Both the position numbers and the translations under genes were made by a program. DNA of 64,000 nt from Chlorella sorokiniana (Eukaryota > Chlorophyta > Trebouxiophyceae > Chlorellales > Chlorellaceae), in NCBI GenBank assembly GCA_025917655.1, contig CP084619.1, positions 4,073,001 to 4,137,000 of the forward strand, read 5' to 3'. This document shows positions 1 to 13,925 of the stretch, piece after piece. The notes beneath the pieces are model-generated. The model was not told the DNA's origin, did no database searches, and was given only the letters and a program-made list of their open reading frames with translations. The number at the start of each line of letters is the position of its first letter. Position 1 is the stretch's first letter.

Positions 1-841
1 CTCAGGCAGCTGAGTCCGACTCGGCAGGTGAGAAGGGCCAGTTGCAGCAGGCTGGTCGGTGCGAGCACGACCCATCCCAGCACCGCTGAACCGCACCTGC
101 AGCACATCCTCGGCGGCCTCGTAGCCTTCCTCGGTCAGCAGCACGTTGCGCTGCTTCTCATCCACGGTGTAGTGAATGTCGCGGGCCAGGGCGCTTGCAA
201 TCTTGGCGGCCTGACAGTATGGGCGAGGCGTGGGGTGGCGCGTGGCGCATGAGCGGCAACAGCAGGCAGGCTAGCAGACATTGAGCATCATACAAGTAGT
301 GAATGGCTGAAGGGGTCACGAACAGCTGCCTCCCACACATCCAGAGCATGACGCTTGGGCGCCCCACCGCCATCAGCTGTCACACAGACAAACACAGTAC
401 CCCACCCGGCCTCCCGGATGTCCCCACCTTGTAGTACTTTTGCGAGGGCTTGTCTGCTGTGCCGGAGATGATGAGGGGGTGCGCGCCTCGTCAATCAGGA
501 TGGAGTCGACCTCGTCAATCACGCAGAAGTTGAAGGGGCGCAGCACCAGCTCCTCCTTGTCCTGCGGCCCGGGCAGGTGGATGCAAGGAAAGCACAAGAA
601 AAGGGATGGATTGAGGGTAGGGGGAGGGTAAATCAGGATTGTGCCCTTGACTGAACGCAAAAAGGGTGGGGAGGGAGGGAGGGGGAGCGGTCCTGCTTCC
701 GGGACATGCAGCACCCTCCAGCAAACCACACAACTGCTTGGCAGTCTACCCCCCCCACCCCACCACCACCCCCACACACATGAACACGCCACACTGTCCC
801 TCCTTAACTCAATCAAACACAAACCATCGCACCTGCGCCAG

Positions 842-872
<31 letters not shown>

Positions 873-2252
873 CTGTTGGTGACGTAGGTCACGTCGGCGG
901 CGTACGCGGCGCGGCGCTGCTTCTCACTCAGGCCCTGTGGAAGCGGCGTGGGGCGGGGGCAAGGCTGGGTCGCAGAGCGCATAGGCTTGCATAGAAGCCT
1001 CCATGCCTGCCAGCGCAGTCAGCCTCCAGCAACAAGCGTTGGAGACAAGCTGGTGATGCTGCCAACCCCAGCTGCCTTCCCACACCCGTTCCAACATCAC
1101 ACACTGCTCTGCCTCTCTCCATGCCTACTCGCCCTTGCTCTCTCCCTGTCCCCTCTCCCACACACTCCCACAACACACCCAAACAAGCACCCACCACCCA
1201 GCCAGCCACCCGCCCAGCCACCCACCCACCTGCTGCACCAGGCCGACCTCCAGCCCCAGGAACTTGTGCACCTGGCCCACCCACTCGCTGTCGCGCCGCG
1301 CCAGGTAGTCGTTCACGGTCACCACGTGCACGCCCTTGCCTGCGGGATGGGAGGCGGCAGCGCCCGAGTTCTCGCCAGATCAGCAGGGCCTCAGCTGGCG
1401 CATGCACTGGGAGCCGAGCGCGGCATACGCCTTGCCCAGGCAGGCTGCGCAGGCTGGGTGCTGCGCACCCGACAGCGCGTTGAGGAAGGCGGGCAGCACC
1501 GCCACCAGCGTCTTGCCCTCGCCCGTGCGCATCTCGGCAATCTGGCCCTCGTGCAGGATCATGCCGCCGATGAGCTGCACGTCAAAGGGCGCAGGCCCAG
1601 CACGCGGCGCGACGCCTCGCGCACAAGCTGCACGTGGGGAAGGTGGTGTGTGTGTGTGTGTGTGTGTGGTGGTGGGGGTTCATTACAGGCAGGAAGGGGC
1701 TGCCCGTGCGCAGGCAGCCAGTACGCATCTGGCGTATCAGCGTTGGGTGGACAGCGAGGCAGGGCCCCTGGCAACGCTGTGCAGCTTTGTCACAGCGGTG
1801 GTCTGCTGCGCAAAAGCGTGCTCGGTTGCGAGAGCTCACCGCAAACGCCTCCACCAGCAGGTTGTCCAGCGCCTCGCCCCCTGAGCACGCTGGCGCAGCG
1901 ACTGCGTTAGCTGCCGCAGCTGCTCGTCGGACAGCCTCTCCATGTCAGGCTCTAGCGCATTGATCTGGTTCACGCGGTCCTGGTACTGCTTGCGTGTGCG
2001 CTCAGCGGGGTCGTTCTTGAACACTGAGCCGAGCCCACCAAACAAGGCTTGCGTGGGGGTAGCGCCACGGCGGCGGCGGCGGGTGGTCGCGGCGGCGGCT
2101 CCGCTGCTGCACGGGCCCGAGCGCCGCTGCGGGAGACAAGTGGGGCGCAGCGCTGCGACCACCGCCCCGGTATGCTGGCTACGGCTTTGCTGAGGCCCTG
2201 CAGCTGGTGCCCGAGCCGTGGGCTTCGAGCAGCACGCAGTGGCAGACGCCAT
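1..2252 (-). CDS. SECA1: Chloroplast preprotein translocase SecA (5' part; 3' end outside window)
   Basis: ATPase motor that pushes proteins through the thylakoid Sec translocon. Start chosen at the ATG reading [10 protein letters not shown], which opens an Arg/Ser/Ala-rich transit peptide of about 65 residues. Mature motifs follow in SecA order in separate exons: [20 protein letters not shown] (about 2010-2070), [11 protein letters not shown] and MRTGEGKTL (Walker A, about 1500-1580), [18 protein letters not shown] (about 1270-1330), [15 protein letters not shown] (about 832-930), [16 protein letters not shown] (DEVD Walker B, about 475-545) and [20 protein letters not shown] (about 100-215). 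That is SECA1 rather than SECA2 by the N-terminal block (family knowledge). At least three conserved exons need a one-base correction (the G run at 475-479; the junction near 1590; the G run near 1880), which I read as consensus errors. Introns and the transit peptide exclude bacterial contamination. Confidence 0.95.
1646..1668. repeat. (TG)n microsatellite in SecA intron 1
   Basis: Dinucleotide run just upstream of a SecA exon; on the coding strand it is (CA)n close to the acceptor site. Confidence 0.9.
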
Positions 2253-2726
2253 GCTGTGCTTTTGAGACGTCAACCAGGTCACAAGGTGGAGCTTGGCTGG
2301 ATGACGACAAACAATGCGTGGGAAATGGCCACCAATCATGCTCAGCCTGTACAGCCGAGTGTTCCCAGTACACCAAACTTTCGACAAGTGGGGGTCGCAA
2401 TCGTCGGCTGGCGGTGATCGATCAGTTTGAAAGATCTTAATACGAAATCCGCGCGCCTGAAGGCGCATACCAAGGCCATGCTGGGCACCCGACCCGTGGC
2501 ACCGCAGCCCTGCCTCTCAGCGCGGTTCGGGAGGGACTGTCATGTTTCACGCAGTTTTTTTGAGCGTCGAGCAACCCGCAAACGCCATCTCAGCCAAGCA
2601 AGAAGGGGGCCTGCTGCTCTCCCCACAGAGGCAGGTGCAAGCCGTGGTCCCCTCGCGCTCCCGGCCCGGCTCAGCCATGATTTTCCGTGATCCGTGAGCA
2701 GCAAGCAACGACTAAAGGGCGCCAGC
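2253..2726. other. Divergent intergenic region SecA / receptor kinase
   Basis: 474 bases between two divergently read start codons. GC is lower than in the exons. It should hold both promoters; I see no clear TATA box or repeat. Confidence 0.6.
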
Positions 2727-6620
<3,894 letters not shown>

Positions 6621-6820
6621 GGCCTGACGTGGCGCCTTTCTCGCTGAATGTTGGTATCCGCAGCTTTGTGAATTTACATTGCAACTCTGGCTACACTTTA
6701 TTTTTATTGGCGCATTCATTTATGTCTACCCTCCCCTCAGCTTTGTATGTTACAGCAACAGCATCACAGCTCTTGGTGCCCGCCCGGCACGGCCGCCCTG
6801 GCCGCGCCGGGCGCGCACCG
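6621..6820. other. Convergent 3' region, kinase / GH1
   Basis: AT-richer 200-base spacer between two facing stop codons. It holds two minus-strand TGTAA signals (6674-6678 and 6750-6754). No plus-strand TGTAA was found for the kinase. Confidence 0.6.
6750..6754 (-). terminator. TGTAA polyadenylation signal of the GH1 gene
   Basis: Chlorophyte-type poly(A) signal about 67 bases past the GH1 stop; a second copy lies at 6674-6678. Confidence 0.6.
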
Positions 6821-9765
6821 TCAGCAGGCCCCCTCCAGCCCAAACCAGCGGCTGAGCCAGAGCGCGGAGGCCTTGGTGAAGCGCTGCTGAGTGGCGTAGT
6901 TAACGAAGTTGATGCCAAAGCGCTTGAGTAGCCATCGGCCCACTCAAAGTTGTCCAGCAGCGACCTGGCGGGAAAGGGGTGGGGCGGAGTGGGGAGGGTG
7001 TGGCGTGAGGGGTGGGGACAAGGGGCAGGGGGCGGGCACTGTGTGTTGGGGGAGGCGCGGCTGTGTATGACTGGGTGTGGCACGGGCGCCGAGCATGCCA
7101 ACGAGGAGGAAGAGGCACGGCGGGACAGAGCCACTCCGCGCTCCGGCAGCCTGTGGCTGCCGCAAGCAGGGTGCTGCCCCCGCACTCCGCCCCGCCGCTG
7201 CCCCGCCGCCGCACCAGGCAAAGTAGCCGCGCAGGTCGACGCCGTCCTGCTGCTTGGCGGCGGTGGCGTTGCCCACGTACTGCTGGTAGTAGGAGAGGCG
7301 GAAGGAGTCGCACAGAACCTCCAGCGGTGGCCGGCCCGCCTCGCCTGCGGCAGGGTGAGGAGGAGAGCAGGCAGGAGCGCGGAGTGAGTCAGCACCAGAG
7401 CCGGCAGGACGCTGTGCACGCTGTGCATGGTCCGGGAGGCGGCAGGAGGGATGACTCGTGGGGCTTGAAGCGGAGCGGCCCTTGCCTGGCGCGCTGACGC
7501 CGTTTTCGGTAATGAATATGGGGGCGCCGTAGCGGCGCTGCAGCCAGCCCAGCAGCGAACGCAGGGCCCTGGGGAACACGAAGAGCCACGGACTGTCGGC
7601 CTGCGGCAGGGCCACGCCGTCGGCGCCGACCACGGTGCTGCTGGCGTTCAGGGGGCTTGGCGGTGTCCTCGTACGTCCAGCTGCCTGTGTAGTGCTGCAG
7701 CGCAATGAAGTCTTGCTGCAGCGCCGGCGTGGAGGGGAGCGGGTGCAATTGCTCAGTGCACCACAGCAGAAGCACACAGAAGCCTGTCAGAGCAGGTGCC
7801 GCCCTCATCCCTTTGGGGATCCACCCTAACTTCCAAGCGGGCAGGCTGCGGCCACGCACCTGGTTGTCCAGCAGCAGGCGGCGCTGCTCTGGGGTGAAGG
7901 CAGGCAGGCGGTCGCCGTACACGGCCTTGCGCTCCGGGGTCCAGTCGCCGCGGTAGAGCGGATCCAGGAAGAAACCCCCGAAAAGGCCTGCTGCCGCTCC
8001 GCCGCGCCGGCGTCGGCAGCGCTGGAGGTGAAGGGCTCCGCCCAGCCCACGGCGTTGGTCATGCCGATCTTGCCGCCGGGCACGAGGCGGCGGAAGGAGC
8101 GCACCGCAGAGGCGTGGGCCAGGGTGGCGTGGTAGGCGCACAGGTGGGGCTCCACCTCCGAGTCGCCCTCGGCGCAGCGGCCGCGATCGGAGCAGCGGCC
8201 TGGCGCGTGGGTGCCTACAGGCACACAGGCGGCTGGTCAGGTCAAGGCGAGCCCGAAGCCGCGTCAGGCAGCGGCCTACATCGCCCTGGTTGCCCTTCAC
8301 CCGCGGATGTGCTCCCACGGCAGCGCACCCGTGTCAAAGCCCAGCACACAGAAGGTTTCGGGCTCGTTCAGTGTGAACCAGTAGCGCACGCGGCCGCCAA
8401 ACAGCTTGAATGCGGCCTGCGGTGCTGGGGTGGGGCGGTTCTGGCAGCGAGCAGGGCACAGGACCCATGCGTAGCCCCGCCAGCAAGTTGTTCCGTCCCG
8501 GCCAAGCCGCAGCGCTGGCCACCACTCCCTCTTGCCCCCGGCCCCCTCTCCCCTTCCCCTCCCCCTTCACTGCCCCCCGCTCCCCCTCCAACCCCCCAGC
8601 ACCTCCCAGTCACCTCTGTATACGCCGCGAAGTCCTCCACGACGCGCGGGCTGGTCCAGCCGCCGTAGCTGTCCTGCAGCGCCTGCGGCAGGTCCCAGTG
8701 ATACAGGGTGACCCACGGCTCGATGCACGCCGCCCGCAGCGCGTCAATCAGCCGGCTGTAAAACACCACGCCCTCCTGCGGGCAAGAGGGGGTGTGCAGG
8801 CTCCATCAGGAGACCCCGGCTGGGCGGTCCTTGCGGCGCGGCGGACCGTGCTGCTCAGGCCGCCTTGCTGGCCCCGGAACGGCGCGTGTCGGGGTCTCCT
8901 GCCAAGCCCTGTTTCCTGCCGCACCGGGTTGGCCTCCTCCACCGTGCCGGAGGGGAAGAGGCGGCTCCAGGAGAGGCTGAAGCGGAAGTGGCGCAGGCCC
9001 AGGCTGCGCATGAGCGCGATGTCGCGGGCGTAGCGGTGGTAGAAGTCGCAGGCGGTGTCGCCGGTGTCGCCCTGGTCGGTCTTGCCTGGGGTGTGGCTGA
9101 AGGTGTCCCAGATGGAGGGGCCCCGCCCGCCCTCTGTGGCAGCGCCCTGCAGAGGAGCGGCGCGAGGTGAGCAGGGTGCAGGCCAGGCTGGTGGGAGGGG
9201 TAGCAGTGCGTCGCCAGCAGTGCACGCAGTGCGATGATAATAAATAATGGTGAAGGCAGCAGGCTCGCTCAGCTGACCTCCACTTGGTACGCGGCGGTGG
9301 CGCTGCCCAGCGGGTATGGTGCCTTGCTGACGGCCGGCACTTCAAAGGGATCTGGACACGCGCACTCGCCGGAAAGGGCAGGAGCGGGGCCAGGGGCGCC
9401 GTTCGCTGACGACGGCTCGAAGAGGCCGGGCCGAAAGGTGCTGCTTGAGCCATCAAGCTGCGCGAGGGCGCTGGCAGGGGCATCACAGGTGGCATGGCGG
9501 CAACCGGGACTCCCGCTGCTGGGAGCCAGGGGCTGCGCTTTGTACAGAGGACGCGCAATCGTCGCGATCCCCTTGTTGATTATCCAAATTAGCAAGCATC
9601 AGAGCAGCGACAGCCCGTTGAGTCCACTGCTGCACTGCCCACAGCTCCGAAACGCGGGTTGCTTTAAAGCACGGGTATCACCTCCGTAACCACGCATTCA
9701 ATGCTCTGTGAACTGACGTTAGCAGTCAGGAGGAGGAGCAACGCAGCAGACGCCGCTGCACGCAT
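6821..9765 (-). CDS. Secreted GH1 beta-glucosidase
   Basis: Retaining glycoside hydrolase that releases glucose or related sugars from beta-glucosides. The ATG at 9765 opens a signal peptide ([20 protein letters not shown]), so it probably acts in the secretory pathway or wall. GH1 landmarks appear in order: [74 protein letters not shown] (acid/base Glu), [27 protein letters not shown] (nucleophile Glu) and [13 protein letters not shown]. The C-terminus ends WFGLEGAC with TGA at 6821-6823. Both catalytic Glu residues are intact. Two exons need one added base at homopolymers (G run 7651-7655; A run 7981-7984) to keep frame. About ten exons; complete length fits the family plus a Ser/Ala-rich N-terminal stretch of about 80 residues between signal peptide and barrel. 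Confidence 0.95.
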
Positions 9766-10184
9766 TGCTGCCGCCGCCTGAAGTGGGCAGGGGCGGGTTG
9801 AAGGCCGTCAAATTAACTACAAACACAACAAATTAAGCTATCAACAGTTTGCAGGACTAGAGCTGGACTGTTCTGCGCACATGCGGGTCTGCACCGTCAA
9901 CGCGACGTGCTCAGCAGGCGGCACCTGCATCTTAGCGCATCGCGGCCATTCCCCGATTCCAGAGTCAGCCATAATTCTGGGAGTTGATTTGGTATTGTTG
10001 ACGGCACAGAGCTCCAATCTTGGGTGACACTTGTTCAGCACGACCACTTGCCCCGGTGCTGCTCGCGTTTCCACGTGTGATTTGGCTTTTAGCATGCTCC
10101 TGAAGTACAGTTGACACTTCAAATTAGTTGCGAGTGCCGGCCCCGCCTGGCCTTCACACCACCTGCCGCGGCGGCCTGGGGCCC
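9766..10184. other. Divergent intergenic region GH1 / APE2
   Basis: 419 bases between divergent starts, with A/T-rich patches near 9800-9850 and 9960-10020. It should carry both promoters; nothing else recognised. Confidence 0.55.
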
Positions 10185-12476
10185 ATGAAGTTGCTGTGCT
10201 GGAACATCAACAGCCTGGTACGCTAGAAGCAGAGTTTCACCCCCAAAGTTGCTTGTCTGCAAGCAATGGTTCGATTGGCGAATTGCTTGAGCACCTGCTC
10301 GTGCACGCTGCGCAGTCTCCGACGGTGCGCAACGCTGTGCTCAAGTATGGCAGCTGGGCTGGCTTCTTTCAAGAGCATGGCGTGGACATTGTATGCCTGC
10401 AGGCAAGCTGAAGGCCAGGCCATCCTTGAATGTGTGGGGCGATGTCCAGCAGCGCCCTGTTGCTTGAAGCTGCACGATATGGCGGGACTGCAGTGCTGCT
10501 GAGCTGGCGATCATCCCCTGTGCTCCTGTGCCGCTGCCTGCCAATCCAGGAGTCTAAGATGATTGACGAGAAGCTGACGCGGGAGCTGTGCTGCGTGGAG
10601 GGCTTCCAGAGCTTCTGGGCCTGCTCCAGGTGCGCGGCAGCTGGCCGGCAGCCGTCCTCCAGCCACCCTTCCTCCTTGCGCAGCGCCGCTTCTACGCAGC
10701 GCCGCTCAGCCTCACTGCCTCTGACCTACTGCTCGACGCCAAACGGCCAGCAGGGAGAAGAAGGGGTACAGCGGGGTGGTGACGTACGCGGGCGAGGCAT
10801 GGGCGCCGCTCTCCTGCCGCGCCGACTGCCTGGGCTCCGGGGACGACGACATTGATCGGGAGGGCAGGTGGGGGCATGGCGCTGGATGGGAAGAGCTCGC
10901 TCACGCTCCTGTCCATCTGCAGCCGTGAGGGCGAGGGCTCCTGACATGGCATGCTCCATGAGGGTGTTTGCATGACAGTAAACTTCTTTCCCCGCGCAGG
11001 GTGGTCATTACCGATCACGGCGCCTTCGTGCTGGTCAACGTGTATGTGCCCAACGCCGGAGACCGCCCCGCCAGGGCCCGCCTCCCCTACAAGCTGCGCT
11101 TCCTGCAGGCCCTCCAACGCGCCTGCGATGAGCTGATGGCCCAGGGCCGCGAGGTGCTGCCGCTGCTGCTGCGGCCGTGGCATGTGCTGCTGCGTGGCGG
11201 GTGTCTGTGGCTGGGCCGCCAGCGCCTAGGCTAGCAAGCTGGCTGGTCTGAGCCGGCGCTGGCCCCCTCCGGCTTGGCGACTCCGCTCCACTCTCATTTC
11301 TGCTGCCTGCCTCTGATGCAGCTGCTGGTAGTGGGCGACTTCAATGTTCCAGCGGAGACGCGGGACGTGCACCCCACCCTCATGCCAGCCGAGGGCTTTG
11401 ACGCGCTGTACAGCCCAGAGGAGCGCGCGGCGCTGCACGCCCTCACCGGCCGCTTCACAGGTGCAGGGCTGGACGGAGTCATCAAACCCCGGATTCCACA
11501 TGCCCCTGCCCGCCAATCATGCGCTGCCCATGCCTGGCGACACTGCAATCCAGCGTTGGAAACCGTGCCACCTGCCCCCCCTCCACCCCCATCCCCCTCA
11601 CCCCCATCCCCCCAGATGTGTGGCGCCACCTGCACCCCGCAGAGGCCTCCACCTACACCGTCTGGAACGAGAAGACCAGCGCCCGCGCGTTCAATCAGGC
11701 GCGAGGCGGCATGGCTGCTGTGCGGCCTGGGGGCTGCCCCGCCCGCTGCGTCTATCCCCGCGCTCCTGCGCCCCGCCCAGCGTGCTGCTGCCCGCGCCGC
11801 CGCCGCTGCTGCAGGGCCTGCGCATCGACTACGTGCTGGCCTCCCTGGGCTCCTGTCCAAGGTTGAGTCGTGTGAGGTGCTGGGCGCCGAGGTGCTGCCC
11901 GCCAAGTGGAGCGACCACGCCGGGCTGCTGCTGGAGGTGGGCGGGGTGGCGCCGCCGCCGCCGCACCCGCCGTGCCCCCAGTGGCTCCGCCTCCACCGCC
12001 GCTTCGTGGACACCAGCCAGCGGTCCATCCTGGGCATGTTTGCCAGGAAGAGGCCGGCGACGGCCGCGGCGCAGAGCGCGACGGGCGCCGCCGCTGCTGC
12101 GGCAGCTGCTGCGCCACTTGGCGCCGAGGTGGAGCAGGCCAAGCGGCGCAGGACAGGTGGCGGCGGCGCAGGAGGGGCAGCACCGCACCCTCCCAACGAG
12201 CCTGTTGTTGCGGTTGGCGATCAAGATGCAGATGCTCTGGCAGCACGAGGTGGTGAGAGCGGGGCAGGCGGCAGCCAAGCAGCAGACGACGTGCCAGTGC
12301 CTGGCGAGCAGTTGGCAGAAGAGCAGCCGCAGAAGCAGGTTGCAAAGCAGAAGCTGCTGCCGCATTCGCCATCGCAAAAGCAGCAGGATAAGGCAAAGAA
12401 GGAGATGCCTGGGCAGAGAACGATTGGTTCCTTCTTTGCAGGAGGTGGCTGTCAGTCGCAGGGCGGCGGCATGTAA
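10185..12476 (+). CDS. APE2: AP endonuclease 2 (APE2) with two PCNA-interaction motifs
   Basis: Exonuclease III-family AP endonuclease / 3' phosphodiesterase of nuclear base-excision repair. The first exon is only 33 bases (MKLLCWNINSL, metal-binding Asn). Later exons give HGVDIVCLQESKMIDEKLTR (catalytic Glu), GYSGVVTYAGEAWAPLS, VNVYVPNAGD, LLVVGDFNVPAE (GDFN), YTVWNEKTSARAFNQ, LRIDYVLASLG (RIDY) and LPAKWSDHAGLLLE (SDHxP-like His). The tail is low-complexity with two PIP boxes: QRSILGMF (12018-12041) and QRTIGSFF (12414-12437), the second almost at the C-terminus. The zinc-finger GRF domain usual at APE2 C-termini is not visible before the TAA. Two introns have GC donors (10403, 11699); exon 2 to 3 joins as VCLQ-ESKM. 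One base is missing near 11850. Confidence 0.92.
12018..12041 (+). other. PIP-box-like motif 1 in APE2
   Basis: Encodes QRSILGMF, matching Q-x-x-h-x-x-a-a except Met in the first aromatic place, followed by ARKRP as in many PCNA-binding peptides. Confidence 0.6.
12414..12437 (+). other. C-terminal PIP box in APE2
   Basis: Encodes QRTIGSFF, a full-consensus PCNA-interacting peptide, 13 codons before the stop. Confidence 0.85.
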
Positions 12477-12964
12477 GGTGCCACACCCCACAGCGGGTTT
12501 GTAACTCCCAAATCGTTTCACACTGAATACACGATATCATGCCTGCGCTCTTCATCAGCTTTCCCAAAGATGTGAAAGGCTGCGCCCCTCACAAGAAGTT
12601 ACGAACCCACTGAAGTACACTGTGAGCCACAATGCCGCGAGAAGCACCTTCATTGGCTCATGAACGCGGTTTACGGAAGACCGAGCAGCTTCAAACACCA
12701 TTGCTGCGTTAAAACCCTGAGCTTTGCGTGGGTATGGCTGAGAACTAAGCCATGCACGTCTCCTTCCTTGCCGGCCTCTTCTCGCTTGCGCTTGTGATCG
12801 TGGTCACCGAGAGGTACATTCGTTTCGTTTCGATTCAAGCGGCGCGCAAGCAAAAGTCAAGGGAGCTGCTTCCACAAGGTTGAGAGTGTCAACTTAGAAT
12901 CTTCCCCCTCCGTGCTGCAGCCTCCGCAACAGTATCGGCGTTAGTACTGGTATAGAAGGGAGGC
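12477..12964. other. Intergenic region after APE2
   Basis: 488 bases between two plus-strand genes. Apart from the poly(A) signal at 12500 I see no coding or repeat signal. Confidence 0.5.
12500..12504 (+). terminator. TGTAA polyadenylation signal of APE2
   Basis: Perfect TGTAA 24 bases past the APE2 stop. Confidence 0.65.
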
Positions 12965-13709
12965 ATGGCGCGTGGCGCAGCCGCCCTTGTTTGGGTATGT
13001 CTGACGGCGGCAGGCTTGCCAGCTGCCGAGGTCCTCTTGCCAGGTTGCCGCCAGCCAGCATGCTGAGCTCAGAGCCTGCAAGCTGGCGGAGCCAAGGGCG
13101 TGTTTGAGCCTACAAATGCTAACCCCGGTGGCCCAGTGCTTCCGTGATGCACCAGGCTGCATGCCTCCTGCATCATATGCTTACGTCCCCTCCTTCCGCT
13201 GTCCTTCCCCTTCCTGGCAGGTGAAATAGTGATCCACTTGGAAGCGGCCAGGGGGCCCTTCCAGAGCCTGACGACGGAGGCACCCCTGTAGAATGCAGCA
13301 CCATCAGATGCAAGCCGGGCTGGGTGTGCGTGAGCCCGGAGGTGAGCTGCCCAGCAGCAGGCCGGGAGACGGTGGGCTCGCACCGCCGCTCTGTTGGGCG
13401 CACATGCCCCTTGAACCTCAACCAGCTGCTCCCACGCAGGCTGGGAGGCCGCGCTGTGTCGTCACCCCGCTCAAGGAGGAGCCACCGCTGCTGCCAAGGC
13501 GGCCGAAGCCCACAGCAGGCCATCATGTTGGCTCCGCTGCGGCTGGGCACCAGTGGCTGGCGACCAAAGCTAGCGCCCCAGGGGGCAGCACGGACAGCAG
13601 CAAAGCGGCCGCGCGGCCCACTTTGGAGAAGCTCGGCAAAGGGAGCGGCAGCATGCTGCTGCTGCGGCCAGAGCAGGAGGCAGCGGGCATCGGCGGCGAC
13701 ATGGTGTAG
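12965..13709 (+). CDS. Small secreted cysteine-rich protein (three-exon model)
   Basis: No long open frame covers this gene; it appears only by joining three exons in phase. Exon 1 (from ATG 12965) reads MARGAAALVWVCLTAAGLPA, a clear signal peptide. Exon 2 (about 13252-13339) reads PVECSTIRCKPGWVCVSPE and ends at a good gtgagc donor. Exon 3 (from about 13440) continues AGRPRCVVTPLKEEPPLLP to TAG 13707-13709. The join makes C-x4-C-x4-C-then-RPRC, a compact secreted disulfide module seen in many extracellular proteins (C-x4-RCxxGxxC type); the rest is Pro/Gly/Ser-rich. About 140 residues. The end of exon 1 is uncertain (gtatgt after codon 10, or a weaker gtcctc site after codon 22). A TGTAA at 13839 supports the strand. 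Function unknown. Confidence 0.5.
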
Positions 13710-13838
13710 GGATACCACTTCAATCTCATGTCTGCAGCATGCCAATACTGCGATCGTGAAGTTTTGCACCGAAACCAATTTTCCTTGTGAGCCATCTGAG
13801 CGTCCAATCCAAGATATGGTGAAGGAACTCTCCTTCGT

Positions 13839-13843
13839 TGTAA
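13839..13843 (+). terminator. TGTAA signal of the secreted Cys-rich gene
   Basis: 130 bases past the TAG at 13709. Lies six bases from the opposite-strand signal of the TrpA gene. Confidence 0.5.
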
Positions 13844-13848
13844 CCTGA

Positions 13849-13853
13849 TTACA
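13849..13853 (-). terminator. TGTAA signal of tryptophan synthase alpha
   Basis: TTACA on the plus strand, 73 bases downstream of the TrpA stop at 13926. Confidence 0.6.
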
Positions 13854-13925
13854 ATCCTGTGACCAGCCAAAGTTGACGGGTCCACATTGTGTTTGCTCAT
13901 GCAGACTCAACAAAGCGCCCCTCTC

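Noticed and set aside
1-2252. Bacterial contamination as the source of SecA
   Set aside because: Introns, a chloroplast transit peptide and plant-type exon sequences are present.
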